Counted from the stretch's first letter, positions 20,309-31,332 are shown. The stretch is DNA of 64,000 nt from Streptosporangiaceae bacterium NEAU-GS5 (GCA_017592665.1 JAGFNW010000015.1:147484-211483); one strand, 5' to 3'. A program made the numbers and translations. The notes: generated by a model not told the origin, from the letters alone.

Positions 20309-20929
20309 ATGAGCAGATCCACGCGTGAGCGGATCATCGACGAGGCCCTCCGCCTGTTCGCGGAGCGGGGATACGCGGCCACGTCCGTGGCCGAGATCGA
20401 GGCCGCCTCCGGGCTGTCCCCCGGCGCGGGCGGCCTCTATCGGCACTTCAAGTCGAAGTACGAGGTCCTCGCGGCCGCGATGAACGAGCACGCGACCCGC
20501 ACCCGCGACCAGATAGCCGAGGCTCTCGCCGACGTCGACTCGCTCGGCCCGGCCCTCGAGCTCGACGAGCGCCTGACCCGCCTGTGCAAGGCCGGGCTGG
20601 CCAAGGTGCGCGAGGAGAGCGAGCTGACCCGGGTCTTCTTCCGCGATCTCAGCCAGTTCCCCGAGCTGGTCGAGGTGGTGCGCGACGGCCTGCTGCAGCC
20701 CATGTTCGACGCGATCACCCGCTGGTTCATGGCGCAGCCCGAATACCGCGGCGCCGACTATGACTGGGCCGGCATCGGCGCGGTCCTCGGCGGCGCCGTC
20801 GTCCACTATCGGCTGGTCCAGGAGACGGTGGGCGAGGCTCCGGGCCGCGTCGACCGCGATCACTTCATCCAATCCTGGGTGCGGCTCGCTCTGGGCCTCG
20901 TGCCCGTAGGCGCGGCTAGCGGCGTCTGA
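20309..20929 (+). CDS. TetR-family transcriptional regulator
   Basis: The 206-residue protein begins MSRSTRERIIDEALRLFAERGYAATSVAEI, the classical TetR helix-turn-helix, completed by GLSPGAGGLYRHFKSKYEVLAA. The C-terminal ligand domain is divergent. An upstream GTG at 20270 would add 13 residues and cannot be excluded. A TetR-type palindrome sits in the upstream region. Its 3' end overlaps the opposing membrane protein gene by 14 bp. The ligand is unknown. Confidence 0.9.
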   Translation: MSRSTRERIIDEALRLFAERGYAATSVAEIEAASGLSPGAGGLYRHFKSKYEVLAAAMNEHATRTRDQIAEALADVDSLGPALELDERLTRLCKAGLAKVREESELTRVFFRDLSQFPELVEVVRDGLLQPMFDAITRWFMAQPEYRGADYDWAGIGAVLGGAVVHYRLVQETVGEAPGRVDRDHFIQSWVRLALGLVPVGAASGV

Positions 20930-21821
20930 CAGGGCCGCCGCGGCCCGGCGGCGCGGGAGGAGACGCGGGCGGGTCGAGCAGCCGGTAGCCCAGCCAGGTC
21001 ACCGCGCCCGCGGTCCCCAGGATGAACATGATCTTGCTGGCGTCGCCGAACGACGTGGCGAACTGCTCCAGCCCCTTGTTCTGCGTGCGCACGGCCCCGA
21101 CGATGGCGCCGCCCACGAGGAACGCGACGATGGGCGCGCCCGCGCCGATCAGCCGATCGCCGAACTGCCAGCCCTCACCGGACAGGATCGTCAGCGCGGC
21201 CACCCCCCAGATCACCACCGGGATCGGGAAGATCGCGACCGTGGGCAGGTGCAGGGGCGTCAGCAGCGCCGCGATGACCAGCAGCGCGAGCCCGGCCGAC
21301 TCTCTGCGGTTGTGGAAGATGATCGACCACGCGTCGCGGCCGTCGGTCGTCATCGGGTTGGCGCCGGCCATCGCCATCTTCCGGACCCGCGACATGGCCG
21401 AAGGCCGCCGCGTGCCGCGGCTCAACCGCGCGCGTGCCGCTCGCCGGCCGGCCGCGACACCAGGCGGCACCGACCGTGATGGCGGCGGCAGAGCGTCGTC
21501 CATCACGACGGGGAAGGTCGCGGTGACCGGGGGCAGCCGCTGGGTCGGCGCCTGGTCGTCCAGCGGCGACTCGGACGGCCCGAGCGGTGGACCGCCGGTG
21601 AGCCGCTGGATCTCGCGCTCCACCAGCTGGGCAGGGGTGCCGAACTTCGCGATCACCTTGGCGACCTGCTTGGGATCCTCGATCGCGCCGCGCTCCTGAT
21701 CGATCCGCGCGCGTAATCTGCGGACGAAGTCGAGCCGCTGCTCCGGGCGCAACCTGCCATGGGCGGCGTCGGCCACCCTGCTGACGAAGTCCAGAACGAG
21801 CTGGTCGGCGCGCTCGATCAC
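20916..21821 (-). CDS. membrane protein with HAAS-like N-terminal helical domain
   Basis: The 301-residue protein starts with a soluble helical region (residues ~1-75, RADQLVLDFVSRVADAAHG…FGTPAQLVEREIQRLTG). This resembles the permease-prefix / HAAS domain (DUF1700-like) seen in actinobacterial membrane proteins. A Pro-rich and Arg-rich linker follows. Four or so membrane segments lie in the C-terminal half (from ESAGLALLVIAALLTPLHLPTVAIFPIPVVIWGV onward). Function is unknown. It diverges from the helicase-domain gene at 21944. Confidence 0.75.
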   Translation of the reverse strand: MIERADQLVLDFVSRVADAAHGRLRPEQRLDFVRRLRARIDQERGAIEDPKQVAKVIAKFGTPAQLVEREIQRLTGGPPLGPSESPLDDQAPTQRLPPVTATFPVVMDDALPPPSRSVPPGVAAGRRAARARLSRGTRRPSAMSRVRKMAMAGANPMTTDGRDAWSIIFHNRRESAGLALLVIAALLTPLHLPTVAIFPIPVVIWGVAALTILSGEGWQFGDRLIGAGAPIVAFLVGGAIVGAVRTQNKGLEQFATSFGDASKIMFILGTAGAVTWLGYRLLDPPASPPAPPGRGGPVRRR

Positions 21822-21943
21822 GTTCGCAATACTGCCCCACGACGCCCGGCAAATCGATGCACGGCGGGGAAAAGTCCCGTGCCGCTGGGCTTGTCGGTCC
21901 TACCTCATACGATGGATGGGATGAGCTGGGAGGCGAGGGTGGA

Positions 21944-24427
21944 ATGAGCCCAGAGGTGCGCTGGGGCACGCTGGACGCGGAGTTCACCGCATGGCTGCGC
22001 GAGCGGAGCGACGAGCAGCTCAAGGCGCTCGTGACGGCCCGTCCAGAGCTGGTCACCCCCGTGCCGGCGCACGTGGACGGCCTCGCGGCCCGCATGAGCA
22101 CCCCGTCGGCCGTGGGGCGCGCTCTCGACCGCCTCGACCGGTTCGCGCTGGCGGTCGCCGAGACCCTGAGCGTGCAGGCCGAGCCCGTCCCCTGCGACGC
22201 CCTCCGCGCCCTTCTGCTGCCGGCTCTGCCCCGCCCGGCGACCGCACCCGCCGCGGCGGCCGGCACCGGCGCCGAGACGCCTGACGAGCTCGTGGAGACC
22301 GCCCAGGGGCTCGATCCGGCCCTCGGCGCGGCGCTCGAGCGGCTGCGCATGCTCGGCCTCATCTACGGGCCCGACCGGGCCCTCACTCCCGCGCCCGGCG
22401 TGACCGAGGCCCTCGATCCGCCCGCGGGCCTCGGCCCTCCCGCCGCCGAGGTCTTCCGTCATCACCCCACCGAGGCCCTGGAGGCCCTCGCGGCCGACAT
22501 CGCCACCGAAACCACGCCGTCCGAGGCCGTTGAGCCCGCCGACCCGGCCGAGGCGCGGTCGCCGCGGGCGCGGGTGGCGGGGTTGCTGGGCGATCCGGTC
22601 GTCGTGGAGCGGCTGCTCGACCACGTCTCGGCCCAGGCCCGCGCCGCGCTCGACGAGCTGGCGTGGGGGCCGCCGAGCGGGCGGCTGCCGAACGCGCGGC
22701 GCGAGGTCAGCATCGCCGCCGCGCAGTCGCCGATCGAGCAGCTGCTGGCCCGCGGCCTGCTCGGGGCGACCGGCGAGGAGTCCGTGGTCCTCCCCCGCGA
22801 GGTGGCGATGGTCCTGCGCGGCGGGCGGCTGCACCGCGACCTGTCGCCGACGCCGCCCCCGCTCGACGGCATCCAGCGCGACCGGTCCCTCGTCGACCGC
22901 ACGGCCGCGGGCCAGGCGTTCACCTTCGTCCGGACCGTCGAAGAGCTGTGCGAGCGCTGGAGCGTCGACCCGCCGGGCGTGCTGCGCGCCGGAGGCCTCG
23001 CCGTGCGCGATCTGAAGCGGGCGGCCCAGCTGCTCGACCTGCCCGACTGGGAGGCGGCCCTGGTGATCGAGGTGGCCCACGCGGCCGGCCTGATCGCCTC
23101 CAGCGGGTCCGTCGACGGCGAGTGGCTGCCGACCGCGGCCTACGACGCGTGGCGGGTCAAGTCCACCGAAGATCGATGGGCCGTGCTGACCTCGACCTGG
23201 CTGACCATGGATCGCGCGCCCGGCCTGGTGGGCGAGCGCGACGACCGTGACCGGCTGCTCAACGCCCTGCACCCGGATCTGCGCCGCTCGGCCGCCCACG
23301 AGGTCCGCGGGCGCACGCTCGCCGTGCTGGCCGCCGCCGACCCCGGCGTGGCGCCGGCCGTCGAGTCGGTCCTCGCGCGCCTGGCGTGGGATCAGCCGCG
23401 CCGCCGCGGGCCGTTCCGCGACCGCCTGGCCGAGCTGACGCTGCGCGAGGCAGAGCATGTCGGGGTCACCGGCCTCGGCGCGCTGTCGGTCCACGGCCGG
23501 GCCCTGCTGAGGGCCACCGGCCCCGCTGAGGCCCTGCGCCCGCTGCTGCCCAAGCCGGTCGACCACGTGCTGCTGCAGGCCGACCTGACGGCCGTGGCGC
23601 CCGGACCGCTCACCAGCGAGCTGGGGCGCTGGCTCGCGCTCGCGGCCGACGTGGAGTCGAAGGGCGGCGCGACGGTCTACAGATTCGGCGACGCGTCCAT
23701 CCGGCGAGCCCTCGACGCCGGGCAGGCGGCCGACGAGCTGATCGCGATGCTCGAGCGGCACTCGGCGACCCCTGTCCCGCAGCCGCTGCGCTATCTCGTC
23801 TCCGACGTGGCCAGGCGGCACGGGCGCATCCGGGTGGGCACGGCCTCGGCGTACATCCGCTGCGACGATCCGGCCGTCCTCGACGAGCTCACCGCCGACC
23901 GGCGGGCCGTGGCCCTTCGGCTGCGGCGGCTCGCGCCGACCGTGCTGGCGTCCAAGACGTCGCGGGCGACGCTGGTGGATTCGCTGCGCGCCATGGGATA
24001 CGCCCCCGTCGCCGAATCCCTCGACGGCGACGTGCTCGTGACGCGTGCCGACGCGCGCCGGACCGAGGGCCCGGCGCTGGCCCGCGTGCAGGGCGGCGGC
24101 GGGCCGGAGCCCGAAGTGGCGGCCGCGGCCGTGCGCGCGATCAGGGCAGGTGACGACGCGCACCGGGCGGTGCGCGGCCCGGCCGAGACCCCGGCCGGGC
24201 AGATTCCGCGATCACCCGCCACGGCCACGATTCTCGCGCTGCAGGAGGCGATCCGGCAGGGCGCCCGCGTGTGGATCGGCTATCTCGACTCGCAGGGTCA
24301 CGCGACCAGCCGCATCCTCGAGCCGGCCAGGATGGAAGGCGGCTATCTCACCGCCTACGACGAAACCAGGGCGGCAATCCACAGGTTCGCGCTGCATCGC
24401 ATCACCGGCGTCGCCGATGTGAACTAG
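21944..24427 (+). CDS. helicase-associated domain protein (XPB partner-like)
   Basis: The 827-residue protein starts at the ATG at 21944, preceded by GGGAGGCGAGGGTGGA. It lacks Walker motifs. The C-terminal ~300 residues (VDHVLLQADLTAVAPGPLTSELGRWLALAADVESKGGATVYRFGDASIRRALDAGQ onward) match the helicase C-terminal/XPB-associated fold. The last ~80 residues (ILALQEAIRQGARVWIGYLDSQG) look like a WYL-type module. Such proteins occur beside the XPB helicase in actinobacteria (Rv0862c next to Rv0861c in M. tuberculosis, from memory). A role in DNA repair with the XPB protein 0.5 kb downstream is likely. Confidence 0.82.
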   Translation: MSPEVRWGTLDAEFTAWLRERSDEQLKALVTARPELVTPVPAHVDGLAARMSTPSAVGRALDRLDRFALAVAETLSVQAEPVPCDALRALLLPALPRPATAPAAAAGTGAETPDELVETAQGLDPALGAALERLRMLGLIYGPDRALTPAPGVTEALDPPAGLGPPAAEVFRHHPTEALEALAADIATETTPSEAVEPADPAEARSPRARVAGLLGDPVVVERLLDHVSAQARAALDELAWGPPSGRLPNARREVSIAAAQSPIEQLLARGLLGATGEESVVLPREVAMVLRGGRLHRDLSPTPPPLDGIQRDRSLVDRTAAGQAFTFVRTVEELCERWSVDPPGVLRAGGLAVRDLKRAAQLLDLPDWEAALVIEVAHAAGLIASSGSVDGEWLPTAAYDAWRVKSTEDRWAVLTSTWLTMDRAPGLVGERDDRDRLLNALHPDLRRSAAHEVRGRTLAVLAAADPGVAPAVESVLARLAWDQPRRRGPFRDRLAELTLREAEHVGVTGLGALSVHGRALLRATGPAEALRPLLPKPVDHVLLQADLTAVAPGPLTSELGRWLALAADVESKGGATVYRFGDASIRRALDAGQAADELIAMLERHSATPVPQPLRYLVSDVARRHGRIRVGTASAYIRCDDPAVLDELTADRRAVALRLRRLAPTVLASKTSRATLVDSLRAMGYAPVAESLDGDVLVTRADARRTEGPALARVQGGGGPEPEVAAAAVRAIRAGDDAHRAVRGPAETPAGQIPRSPATATILALQEAIRQGARVWIGYLDSQGHATSRILEPARMEGGYLTAYDETRAAIHRFALHRITGVADVN

Positions 24428-24484
24428 CATGCCCGACATGTCGTGATTGTGGTTCGCCCCCTCGCATGACAAGGACTTGAATCC

Positions 24485-24922
24485 GTGAGCAGCCCCGAGC
24501 AGCCCGGCTCCAATCCACAGGATTGGCAGAGCCCGTATTCCCCCCCGCCCACCTATCCGTACGGCGACGGGCAATACCCCTACGCCGAAGGACAGTACGG
24601 CTACGAGCAGCCGCAGCCGGCCCAGCCCTACGGGGGCTACTACGGCCCGCCGTACGGCTACGCGCCGCAGCCGCAGGGCCCGAAGACACACGCCATCGTC
24701 GCGCTGGTCATCAGCTGCATCCTGGCGGTCTCCTGCTACGTGTCGCTCGGCGGCATCGCCGGCGCCATCTTGTCGGGCATCGCGCTCGGCAAGGCCGACA
24801 CGCAGCCGCAGCAGGCCCGCACGCTGCTCAAGTGGACGTGGATCTCAATCGGTGCCAACGTGGTCCTGCTGATGCTCGGCATCGGCGCGGCCATCGTCTA
24901 CTACGCGAACGGCGGCCGCTGA
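24485..24922 (+). CDS. DUF4190-family membrane protein
   Basis: The 145-residue protein has a ~65-residue Pro/Tyr/Gln-rich N-terminal tail with near-repeats (PYGDGQYPYAEGQYGYEQ). Two transmembrane segments follow, with the DUF4190 pattern HAIVALVISCILAVSCYVSLGGIAGAILSGIALGKAD in front of a short linker and second helix. Members are small membrane proteins of unknown function in actinobacteria and firmicutes. The gene is inserted between the two helicase-related genes in the same direction. Confidence 0.85.
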   Translation: MSSPEQPGSNPQDWQSPYSPPPTYPYGDGQYPYAEGQYGYEQPQPAQPYGGYYGPPYGYAPQPQGPKTHAIVALVISCILAVSCYVSLGGIAGAILSGIALGKADTQPQQARTLLKWTWISIGANVVLLMLGIGAAIVYYANGGR

Positions 24923-24976
24923 AAGCCGCCGCCAAGCGGGACTCAAACGGCTCGCCTATGTGTTTGATTGAGTGCT

Positions 24977-26623
24977 ATGAATGACGGCCCGCTGATCGTT
25001 CAGTCAGACAAGACCCTGTTGCTCGAGGTGGAGCACGAGCGCGCCGGCGCATGCCGCAAGGCCATCGCGCCGTTCGCGGAGCTCGAGCGCGCCCCCGAGC
25101 ACGTCCATACCTATCGCGTCACACCGCTCGCGCTGTGGAACGCGCGCGCCGCCGGGCACGACGCCGAGCAGGTGATCGACGCGCTGATCAGCTTCAGCCG
25201 CTATCCGGTCCCCCACGCGCTGCTCGTCGACGTGGCCGAGACGATGGCCCGCTATGGCCGTCTCCGGCTCGAGAAGCACCCCATGCACGGCCTGGTGCTC
25301 ACCAGCACCGACCGCGCGGTCCTCGAAGAGGTGCTGCGCGCCAAGAAGATCCAGCCGCTGCTGGGCGAGCGGTTCGACCCCGACAGCGTGGCCGTGCATC
25401 CGAGCGAGCGCGGCAACGTCAAGCAGCAGCTGCTAAAGCTGGGCTGGCCGGCCGAAGACCTCGCGGGCTACGTCGACGGCGAGGCCCACCCGATCGCACT
25501 CGCCGAGCACGACTGGACGCTGCGTCCCTATCAGAAGGACGCGGCCGACTCCTTCTGGCACGGCGGCTCGGGCGTGGTCGTGCTGCCCTGTGGCGCCGGC
25601 AAGACCATCGTCGGGGCGGCCGCCATGGCCCACGCGCAGGCCACCACGCTGATCCTGGTCACCAACACGGTCTCGGCCCACCAGTGGAAGCAGGAGCTGC
25701 TCAAGCGCACCACGCTCACGGAAGCCGAGATCGGGGAATACACGGGCTCCAAGAAGGAGATCCGGCCGGTCACGATCGCCACCTATCAGGTGATGACCAC
25801 CCGCAGGCAGGGTGTTTATCGGCACCTTGAGCTCTTCGACGCCCGCGACTGGGGCCTGGTCGTCTACGACGAGGTCCACCTGCTCCCGGCGCCGATCTTC
25901 CGGATGACCGCCGATCTGCAGGCCCGGCGCCGTCTCGGCCTCACGGCCACGCTCGTGCGCGAAGACGGCCGCGAGGGAGACGTGTTCTCCCTGATCGGCC
26001 CCAAGCGCTATGACGCGCCGTGGAAGGAGATGGAGACCCAGGGCTGGATCGCGCCGGCCGACTGCGTCGAGGTGCGGGTCACGCTCACCGACGAAGAGCG
26101 TCTCGCGTACGCCATGAGCGACTCCGAGGAGCGCTACCGGTTCTGCTCGACGACGCCGTCGAAGACCCGGGTCACCGAGGCCCTGGTCCGCCGCCACCTC
26201 GGCGAGCAGGTCCTGGTCATCGGGCAGTACATCGACCAGCTCGACGAGCTGGCCGACCACCTGAACGCCCCGGTGATCAAGGGAGAGACGCGGATCAAGG
26301 AGCGGGAGCGGCTGTTCCAGGCCTTCCGCGACAAGGAGATCCAGGTCCTGGTCGTGTCGAAGGTGGCCAACTTCTCCATCGACCTGCCGGAGGCCGCGGT
26401 CGCGATCCAGGTGTCGGGCACGTTCGGGTCGCGTCAGGAGGAGGCCCAGCGGCTGGGCCGCATTCTGCGTCCCAAGGCGGACGGCGGCGGAGCGCGGTTC
26501 TATTCGGTGGTCAGCCGCGACACGGTCGACCAGGAGTTCGCGGCGCACCGGCAGCGGTTCCTCGCCGAGCAGGGTTATGCCTACAACATCGTCGACGCCG
26601 ACGACGTTATGCGCGGCGCATAA
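24977..26623 (+). CDS. DNA repair helicase XPB (Ercc3-like)
   Basis: The 548-residue protein begins at the ATG at 24977. It has the N-terminal damage-recognition-like region (1-~170). The two RecA lobes carry Walker A CGAGKT (about residues 203-210), the DEVH box YDEVHLLPAPI (about 296-300), motif III LTATLVREDGREGD and motif VI QRLGRILRPK. XPB unwinds DNA 3'-5' and acts in repair; in bacteria it may work with nucleases or the helicase-domain partner encoded upstream. A terminator ~110 bp downstream ends the transcript. Confidence 0.93.
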   Translation: MNDGPLIVQSDKTLLLEVEHERAGACRKAIAPFAELERAPEHVHTYRVTPLALWNARAAGHDAEQVIDALISFSRYPVPHALLVDVAETMARYGRLRLEKHPMHGLVLTSTDRAVLEEVLRAKKIQPLLGERFDPDSVAVHPSERGNVKQQLLKLGWPAEDLAGYVDGEAHPIALAEHDWTLRPYQKDAADSFWHGGSGVVVLPCGAGKTIVGAAAMAHAQATTLILVTNTVSAHQWKQELLKRTTLTEAEIGEYTGSKKEIRPVTIATYQVMTTRRQGVYRHLELFDARDWGLVVYDEVHLLPAPIFRMTADLQARRRLGLTATLVREDGREGDVFSLIGPKRYDAPWKEMETQGWIAPADCVEVRVTLTDEERLAYAMSDSEERYRFCSTTPSKTRVTEALVRRHLGEQVLVIGQYIDQLDELADHLNAPVIKGETRIKERERLFQAFRDKEIQVLVVSKVANFSIDLPEAAVAIQVSGTFGSRQEEAQRLGRILRPKADGGGARFYSVVSRDTVDQEFAAHRQRFLAEQGYAYNIVDADDVMRGA

Positions 26624-26975
26624 CGCACATGCCGCGACGTGCGCATCACGACGGGGCCGCGTGACCGGGCGGCGATAACAGGTGCGCCACGAAAGGCCCC
26701 GTCACATGGCCGCCGACACGGCCCGTGACATGGCGGACCCGGCGAGAGCGGCATCTCGCCGGGTCGTTTTGTCCTGTCATGCTGTCGTCAGGTGATCACT
26801 GTCAAGTCCACGAAAGTCCGTCGGCCCGAGTCAAACCGCTCACCCCCTCGCACTATGGCCCCCACAAGCCATTTCCCTTTTCCCGCACTGCGGCGATAGC
26901 GGGATACCCCTATTGTCCGATAAATCGCGCATTCTTCGGCCAATAAGCCATACCGTTTCGTTAAGGAACGGCGTG
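26624..26975 (+). other. intergenic region downstream of the XPB gene
   Basis: The 352-bp stretch has no convincing gene. It contains an inverted repeat GACGGGGCC (26650-26658) / GGCCCCGTC (26695-26703), then the intrinsic terminator at 26736-26765. Beyond that is a more AT-rich segment that is 3' to the small membrane protein gene on the minus strand. A short open frame on the plus strand (26725-26946) has no supporting features. Confidence 0.6.
26736..26765 (+). terminator. Rho-independent terminator after the XPB gene
   Basis: A perfect 12-bp stem GACCCGGCGAGA / TCTCGCCGGGTC with a 6-nt loop is followed by GTTTTGT. It is the strongest stem-loop in this gap. Confidence 0.85.
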
Positions 26976-27317
26976 TTACTGAACGAACACGCCGCCGATG
27001 AACAGCACCCCCTCGGCGGCGACCCAGGCCGCGACCGCCAGACCGAGCAGCGTGGACTGCCGGCTGAACCATGCCGTGACCGTTGCGACCGCCGCCGCGA
27101 TCGCGAACACACTCGAGACCGTGGAGACCATTCCCAGCCGATCGGCGCAGGCGCGCGAGGACTCGCCGTCCGAGCAGAACGCCTCCAAGCCCCACCCCGC
27201 GAACACCGAAAGCCCCCACAACGCCGCCAGCAGCAGACTCGCCACGGTCGGAATCACAGGAGACATCCAGGTTCGCACCACGCCGACAACGCTACCCACG
27301 CCCGATAACGGCAACAC
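26976..27317 (-). CDS. small membrane protein of unknown function
   Basis: The 113-residue frame, or 96 residues from an internal ATG at 27266, is strongly hydrophobic with three membrane segments. These are IPTVASLLLAALWGLSVFAGWGLEAF, MVSTVSSVFAIAAAVATVTAWF and LLGLAVAAWVAAEGVLFIGGVFV. Two Cys residues flank a charged loop (CSDGESSRACADRLG) between TM1 and TM2, possibly a disulfide on the outer face. It diverges from the helD-type gene. No family is recognised. The start codon is uncertain and no ribosome-binding site is obvious. Confidence 0.6.
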   Translation of the reverse strand: MLPLSGVGSVVGVVRTWMSPVIPTVASLLLAALWGLSVFAGWGLEAFCSDGESSRACADRLGMVSTVSSVFAIAAAVATVTAWFSRQSTLLGLAVAAWVAAEGVLFIGGVFVQ

Positions 27318-27355
27318 CGGCCAAAATCGAGTTGGAGCCGAATCGACACGCGACT

Positions 27356-27369
27356 AAGCTCCTGAGCTT
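27356..27369 (+). promoter_or_regulatory. palindrome in the helD-type leader
   Basis: AAGCTC-CT-GAGCTT is a perfect 6+6 inverted repeat 34 bp before the ATG. Rifamycin-responsive HelR genes in actinobacteria carry a palindromic rifamycin-associated element upstream. Whether this is one needs comparison with the published consensus, which I do not quote. Confidence 0.35.
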
Positions 27370-27402
27370 CCGGCCCCTGCCAGCCGGTCGAAGGAGCCTC
27401 CC

Positions 27403-29484
27403 ATGATTGAGTCCGCTCCCTCCACACCAGAAGACGTTCTCAAGGCGGAGCGCGCGCACCTTTCCGCCTCTCGCGCGGCCCTTCGGGCCATGCGGGAACA
27501 CGCGCAATCCCTGTCGTCCGACGCCGCCGGCGACTGGGTGTCCCAGGAGATCCTCCAGGCCGCGCTCGACCAGCGCGTCCTGGCGCTCGCCGACCACGCC
27601 GGCACGCCGTTGTTCTTCGGCCGCCTCGATCGATCCGTCCGCGACGACCTCCCGGACACCATTTACGTGGGCCGCCGGCACGTGCACGACGACCAGAGCA
27701 AGGCCCTGGTCATCGACTGGCGCGCCCCCGTTTCCCGGGCCTTCTACCAGGCCAGCCCGTCCGGGCCGATGGGCGTGCGCCGGCGCCGCCGGTTCGGCTA
27801 CCAGGGCGGCGACCTCACCGCGTACGAAGACGAAGACCTCACGGTCATTCACGACCTGGGCACCTCGCGGATCCTGACCGAGGAGATCGAGCGGCCCCGC
27901 ACGGGCCCCATGCGCGACATCGTCGCCACGATCCAGCCCGACCAGGACGAGATCGTACGAGCCGACCTCGGCGTGACCGTCTGCGTCCAGGGAGCGCCCG
28001 GCACCGGGAAGACCGCGGTCGGCCTGCACCGGGCCGCCTATCTCCTGTTCACCTACCGGGAGAAGCTCTCCCGCTCCGGCGTGATGATCGTCGGGCCCAA
28101 CCGCGCGTTCCTCGCCTACATCTCCTCGGTCCTTCCGGCGCTCGGCGAGGTCAGGGTCGAGCAGACGACCGTGGCCGACGTGCTCGGATCGTGGGACGCG
28201 CCTGAGGATCCGGCGGTGGCCACGATCAAGGGGTCCGGGCGGATGGCGGCCGTGCTGCGCCGCGCCCTGTGGCTGTACGTCACCAAGCCGGAAGCGGGCG
28301 TGCTGTTCACCCAGGGCATCAACCGCTACCGGGTGGCCGACTACGAGGTCCGCGAGATCGTGGCGGCGCTCCGCGGCACGACCCGCTACGGCCCCGGCCG
28401 TGCGACTCTCGCCCAGCGTCTCGCCCACGCCGTGCTCGTCCAGATGGAGCGGCGCGGCGAATCCCCCGACGACCGGGTCCAGGACGCCGTCGCCCGCTCC
28501 AAGCCGGTCAAGCAGCTCATCGACCAGGTGTGGCCGAAGGTCACCCCTGAGCAGGTCCTTCATCGCCTCCTCTCCGACGCCGCCTTCCTGACCAAGGCCG
28601 CCAGGACCGACCTTTCCGCGGACGAGCAGGCCCTGCTGCTGTGGGCCAAGCCGCCGAAGTCGCCCCGCTCCGCCAAGTGGACGCCGGCCGACGCCGCGCT
28701 CCTCGACGAGCTCGCCGACCTGATCGAGCGGACGCCTTCCCACGGGCACCTCGTGGTCGACGAGGCCCAGGATCTGTCGGCCATGCAGCTGCGCGCGCTC
28801 GGCCGCCGCTGCCGCACCGGCTCGGCCACCGTGCTCGGCGACCTTGCCCAGGGCACCACGCCGTGGTCGGCCGGATCGTGGGACGACGTGCTGCACCACC
28901 TCGGCTTCTCCGCCGAGCCGGGCGGCCCTTTCAAGGGGATCAGCGAGTTCGACCGGCCGAGCGGCGTGACGAGCGCGATCACCGAGCTGACGCTCGGCTT
29001 CCGCGTGCCGCGCGAGGTGCTCGACTTCGCGGCCCGCCTGCTTCCGGCCATCACGCCCGACCTGGCCCCGCCCCGCTCGCTCCGGCCCGGCGCCGGTTCC
29101 CTGACCGTACGGCACACGCCCGACGTGGTCGCGGCAGCCGTCGAGGCCGTGCGGGAGGCGCTGACGCGGGAAGGATCGATCGGCGTGATCGCCGCGGACG
29201 CGGCCGTGCCGGCCATCGCGGCGGCCCTGGACGCGGCCCTGGGGACCACGGAAAGCGCTGATCGTGAAGTGCTCGGCCCCGACTCGACCGGCGCGGCCCG
29301 GGTCCTGATCGTCCCCGCCACGCTCGCCAAGGGCCTCGAGTATGACCACGTCGTCACCGTCGAACCGGCCGACATCGTGGCGGCCGAGCCGCGCGGTCTG
29401 GCCCGTCTCTACGTGGTGCTGACCCGTGCGGTCACCACCCAGACCATCGTCCACGCCCGCCCCCTCCCCCCTGAACTGACCTGA
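27403..29484 (+). CDS. HelD/HelR-type RNA polymerase-associated ATPase
   Basis: The 693-residue protein starts with a coiled-coil (AERAHLSASRAALRAMREHAQSL), as in HelD, which pushes into RNA polymerase. A UvrD-like superfamily-1 core follows with Walker A GAPGTGKT (about 197-204), Walker B LVVDEAQD (about 450-457) and motif VI ARLYVVLTRAV near the C-terminus. HelD proteins free stalled RNA polymerase from DNA. The HelR subgroup also protects it from rifamycins by displacing the drug. The N-terminal half carries the actinobacterial pattern YVGRRHVHDDQSKALVIDWRAPVSRAFY. Distinguishing HelD from HelR needs phylogeny. A GGAG ribosome-binding site precedes the ATG. Confidence 0.9.
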   Translation: MIESAPSTPEDVLKAERAHLSASRAALRAMREHAQSLSSDAAGDWVSQEILQAALDQRVLALADHAGTPLFFGRLDRSVRDDLPDTIYVGRRHVHDDQSKALVIDWRAPVSRAFYQASPSGPMGVRRRRRFGYQGGDLTAYEDEDLTVIHDLGTSRILTEEIERPRTGPMRDIVATIQPDQDEIVRADLGVTVCVQGAPGTGKTAVGLHRAAYLLFTYREKLSRSGVMIVGPNRAFLAYISSVLPALGEVRVEQTTVADVLGSWDAPEDPAVATIKGSGRMAAVLRRALWLYVTKPEAGVLFTQGINRYRVADYEVREIVAALRGTTRYGPGRATLAQRLAHAVLVQMERRGESPDDRVQDAVARSKPVKQLIDQVWPKVTPEQVLHRLLSDAAFLTKAARTDLSADEQALLLWAKPPKSPRSAKWTPADAALLDELADLIERTPSHGHLVVDEAQDLSAMQLRALGRRCRTGSATVLGDLAQGTTPWSAGSWDDVLHHLGFSAEPGGPFKGISEFDRPSGVTSAITELTLGFRVPREVLDFAARLLPAITPDLAPPRSLRPGAGSLTVRHTPDVVAAAVEAVREALTREGSIGVIAADAAVPAIAAALDAALGTTESADREVLGPDSTGAARVLIVPATLAKGLEYDHVVTVEPADIVAAEPRGLARLYVVLTRAVTTQTIVHARPLPPELT

Positions 29485-29516
29485 CCTGCGGGGGAAGCAG
29501 GGTGCTCGGCGAGACG

Positions 29517-29544
29517 AAAAAGGCGGCCCCCGGGGGGACCGCCT
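29517..29544 (-). terminator. Rho-independent terminator of groEL
   Basis: Read on the minus strand, AGGCGGTCCCC pairs with GGGGGCCGCCT (one G-U) and is followed by TTTTC. It lies 27 nt past the groEL stop and also sits 3' of the helD-type gene. Confidence 0.8.
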
Positions 29545-29570
29545 GATTCGTGTCAGTGGAACGACGTGGA

Positions 29571-31229
<1,659 letters not shown>

Positions 31230-31305
31230 TCAGAGGACCGAGCCGACGCCCGCGACGGCGCGGGCCCGCAGTCCCTTCGCAGGCCCCATCGCCTCGATCC
31301 CGTTG

Positions 31306-31332
31306 CTGGCACTCCACACATGTGAGTGCCAA
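31306..31332 (-). promoter_or_regulatory. CIRCE element 1 (HrcA operator)
   Basis: CTGGCACTC-N9-GAGTGCCAA matches the CIRCE consensus TTAGCACTC-N9-GAGTGCTAA with perfect spacing. It lies 107-133 bp before the groEL start. HrcA binds such sites and represses in the absence of heat stress. Confidence 0.9.

Noticed and set aside
26788..27219. 143-aa minus-strand frame overlapping the small membrane protein
   Set aside because: Composition and lack of membrane pattern mark it as a shadow of the 26976-27317 frame.
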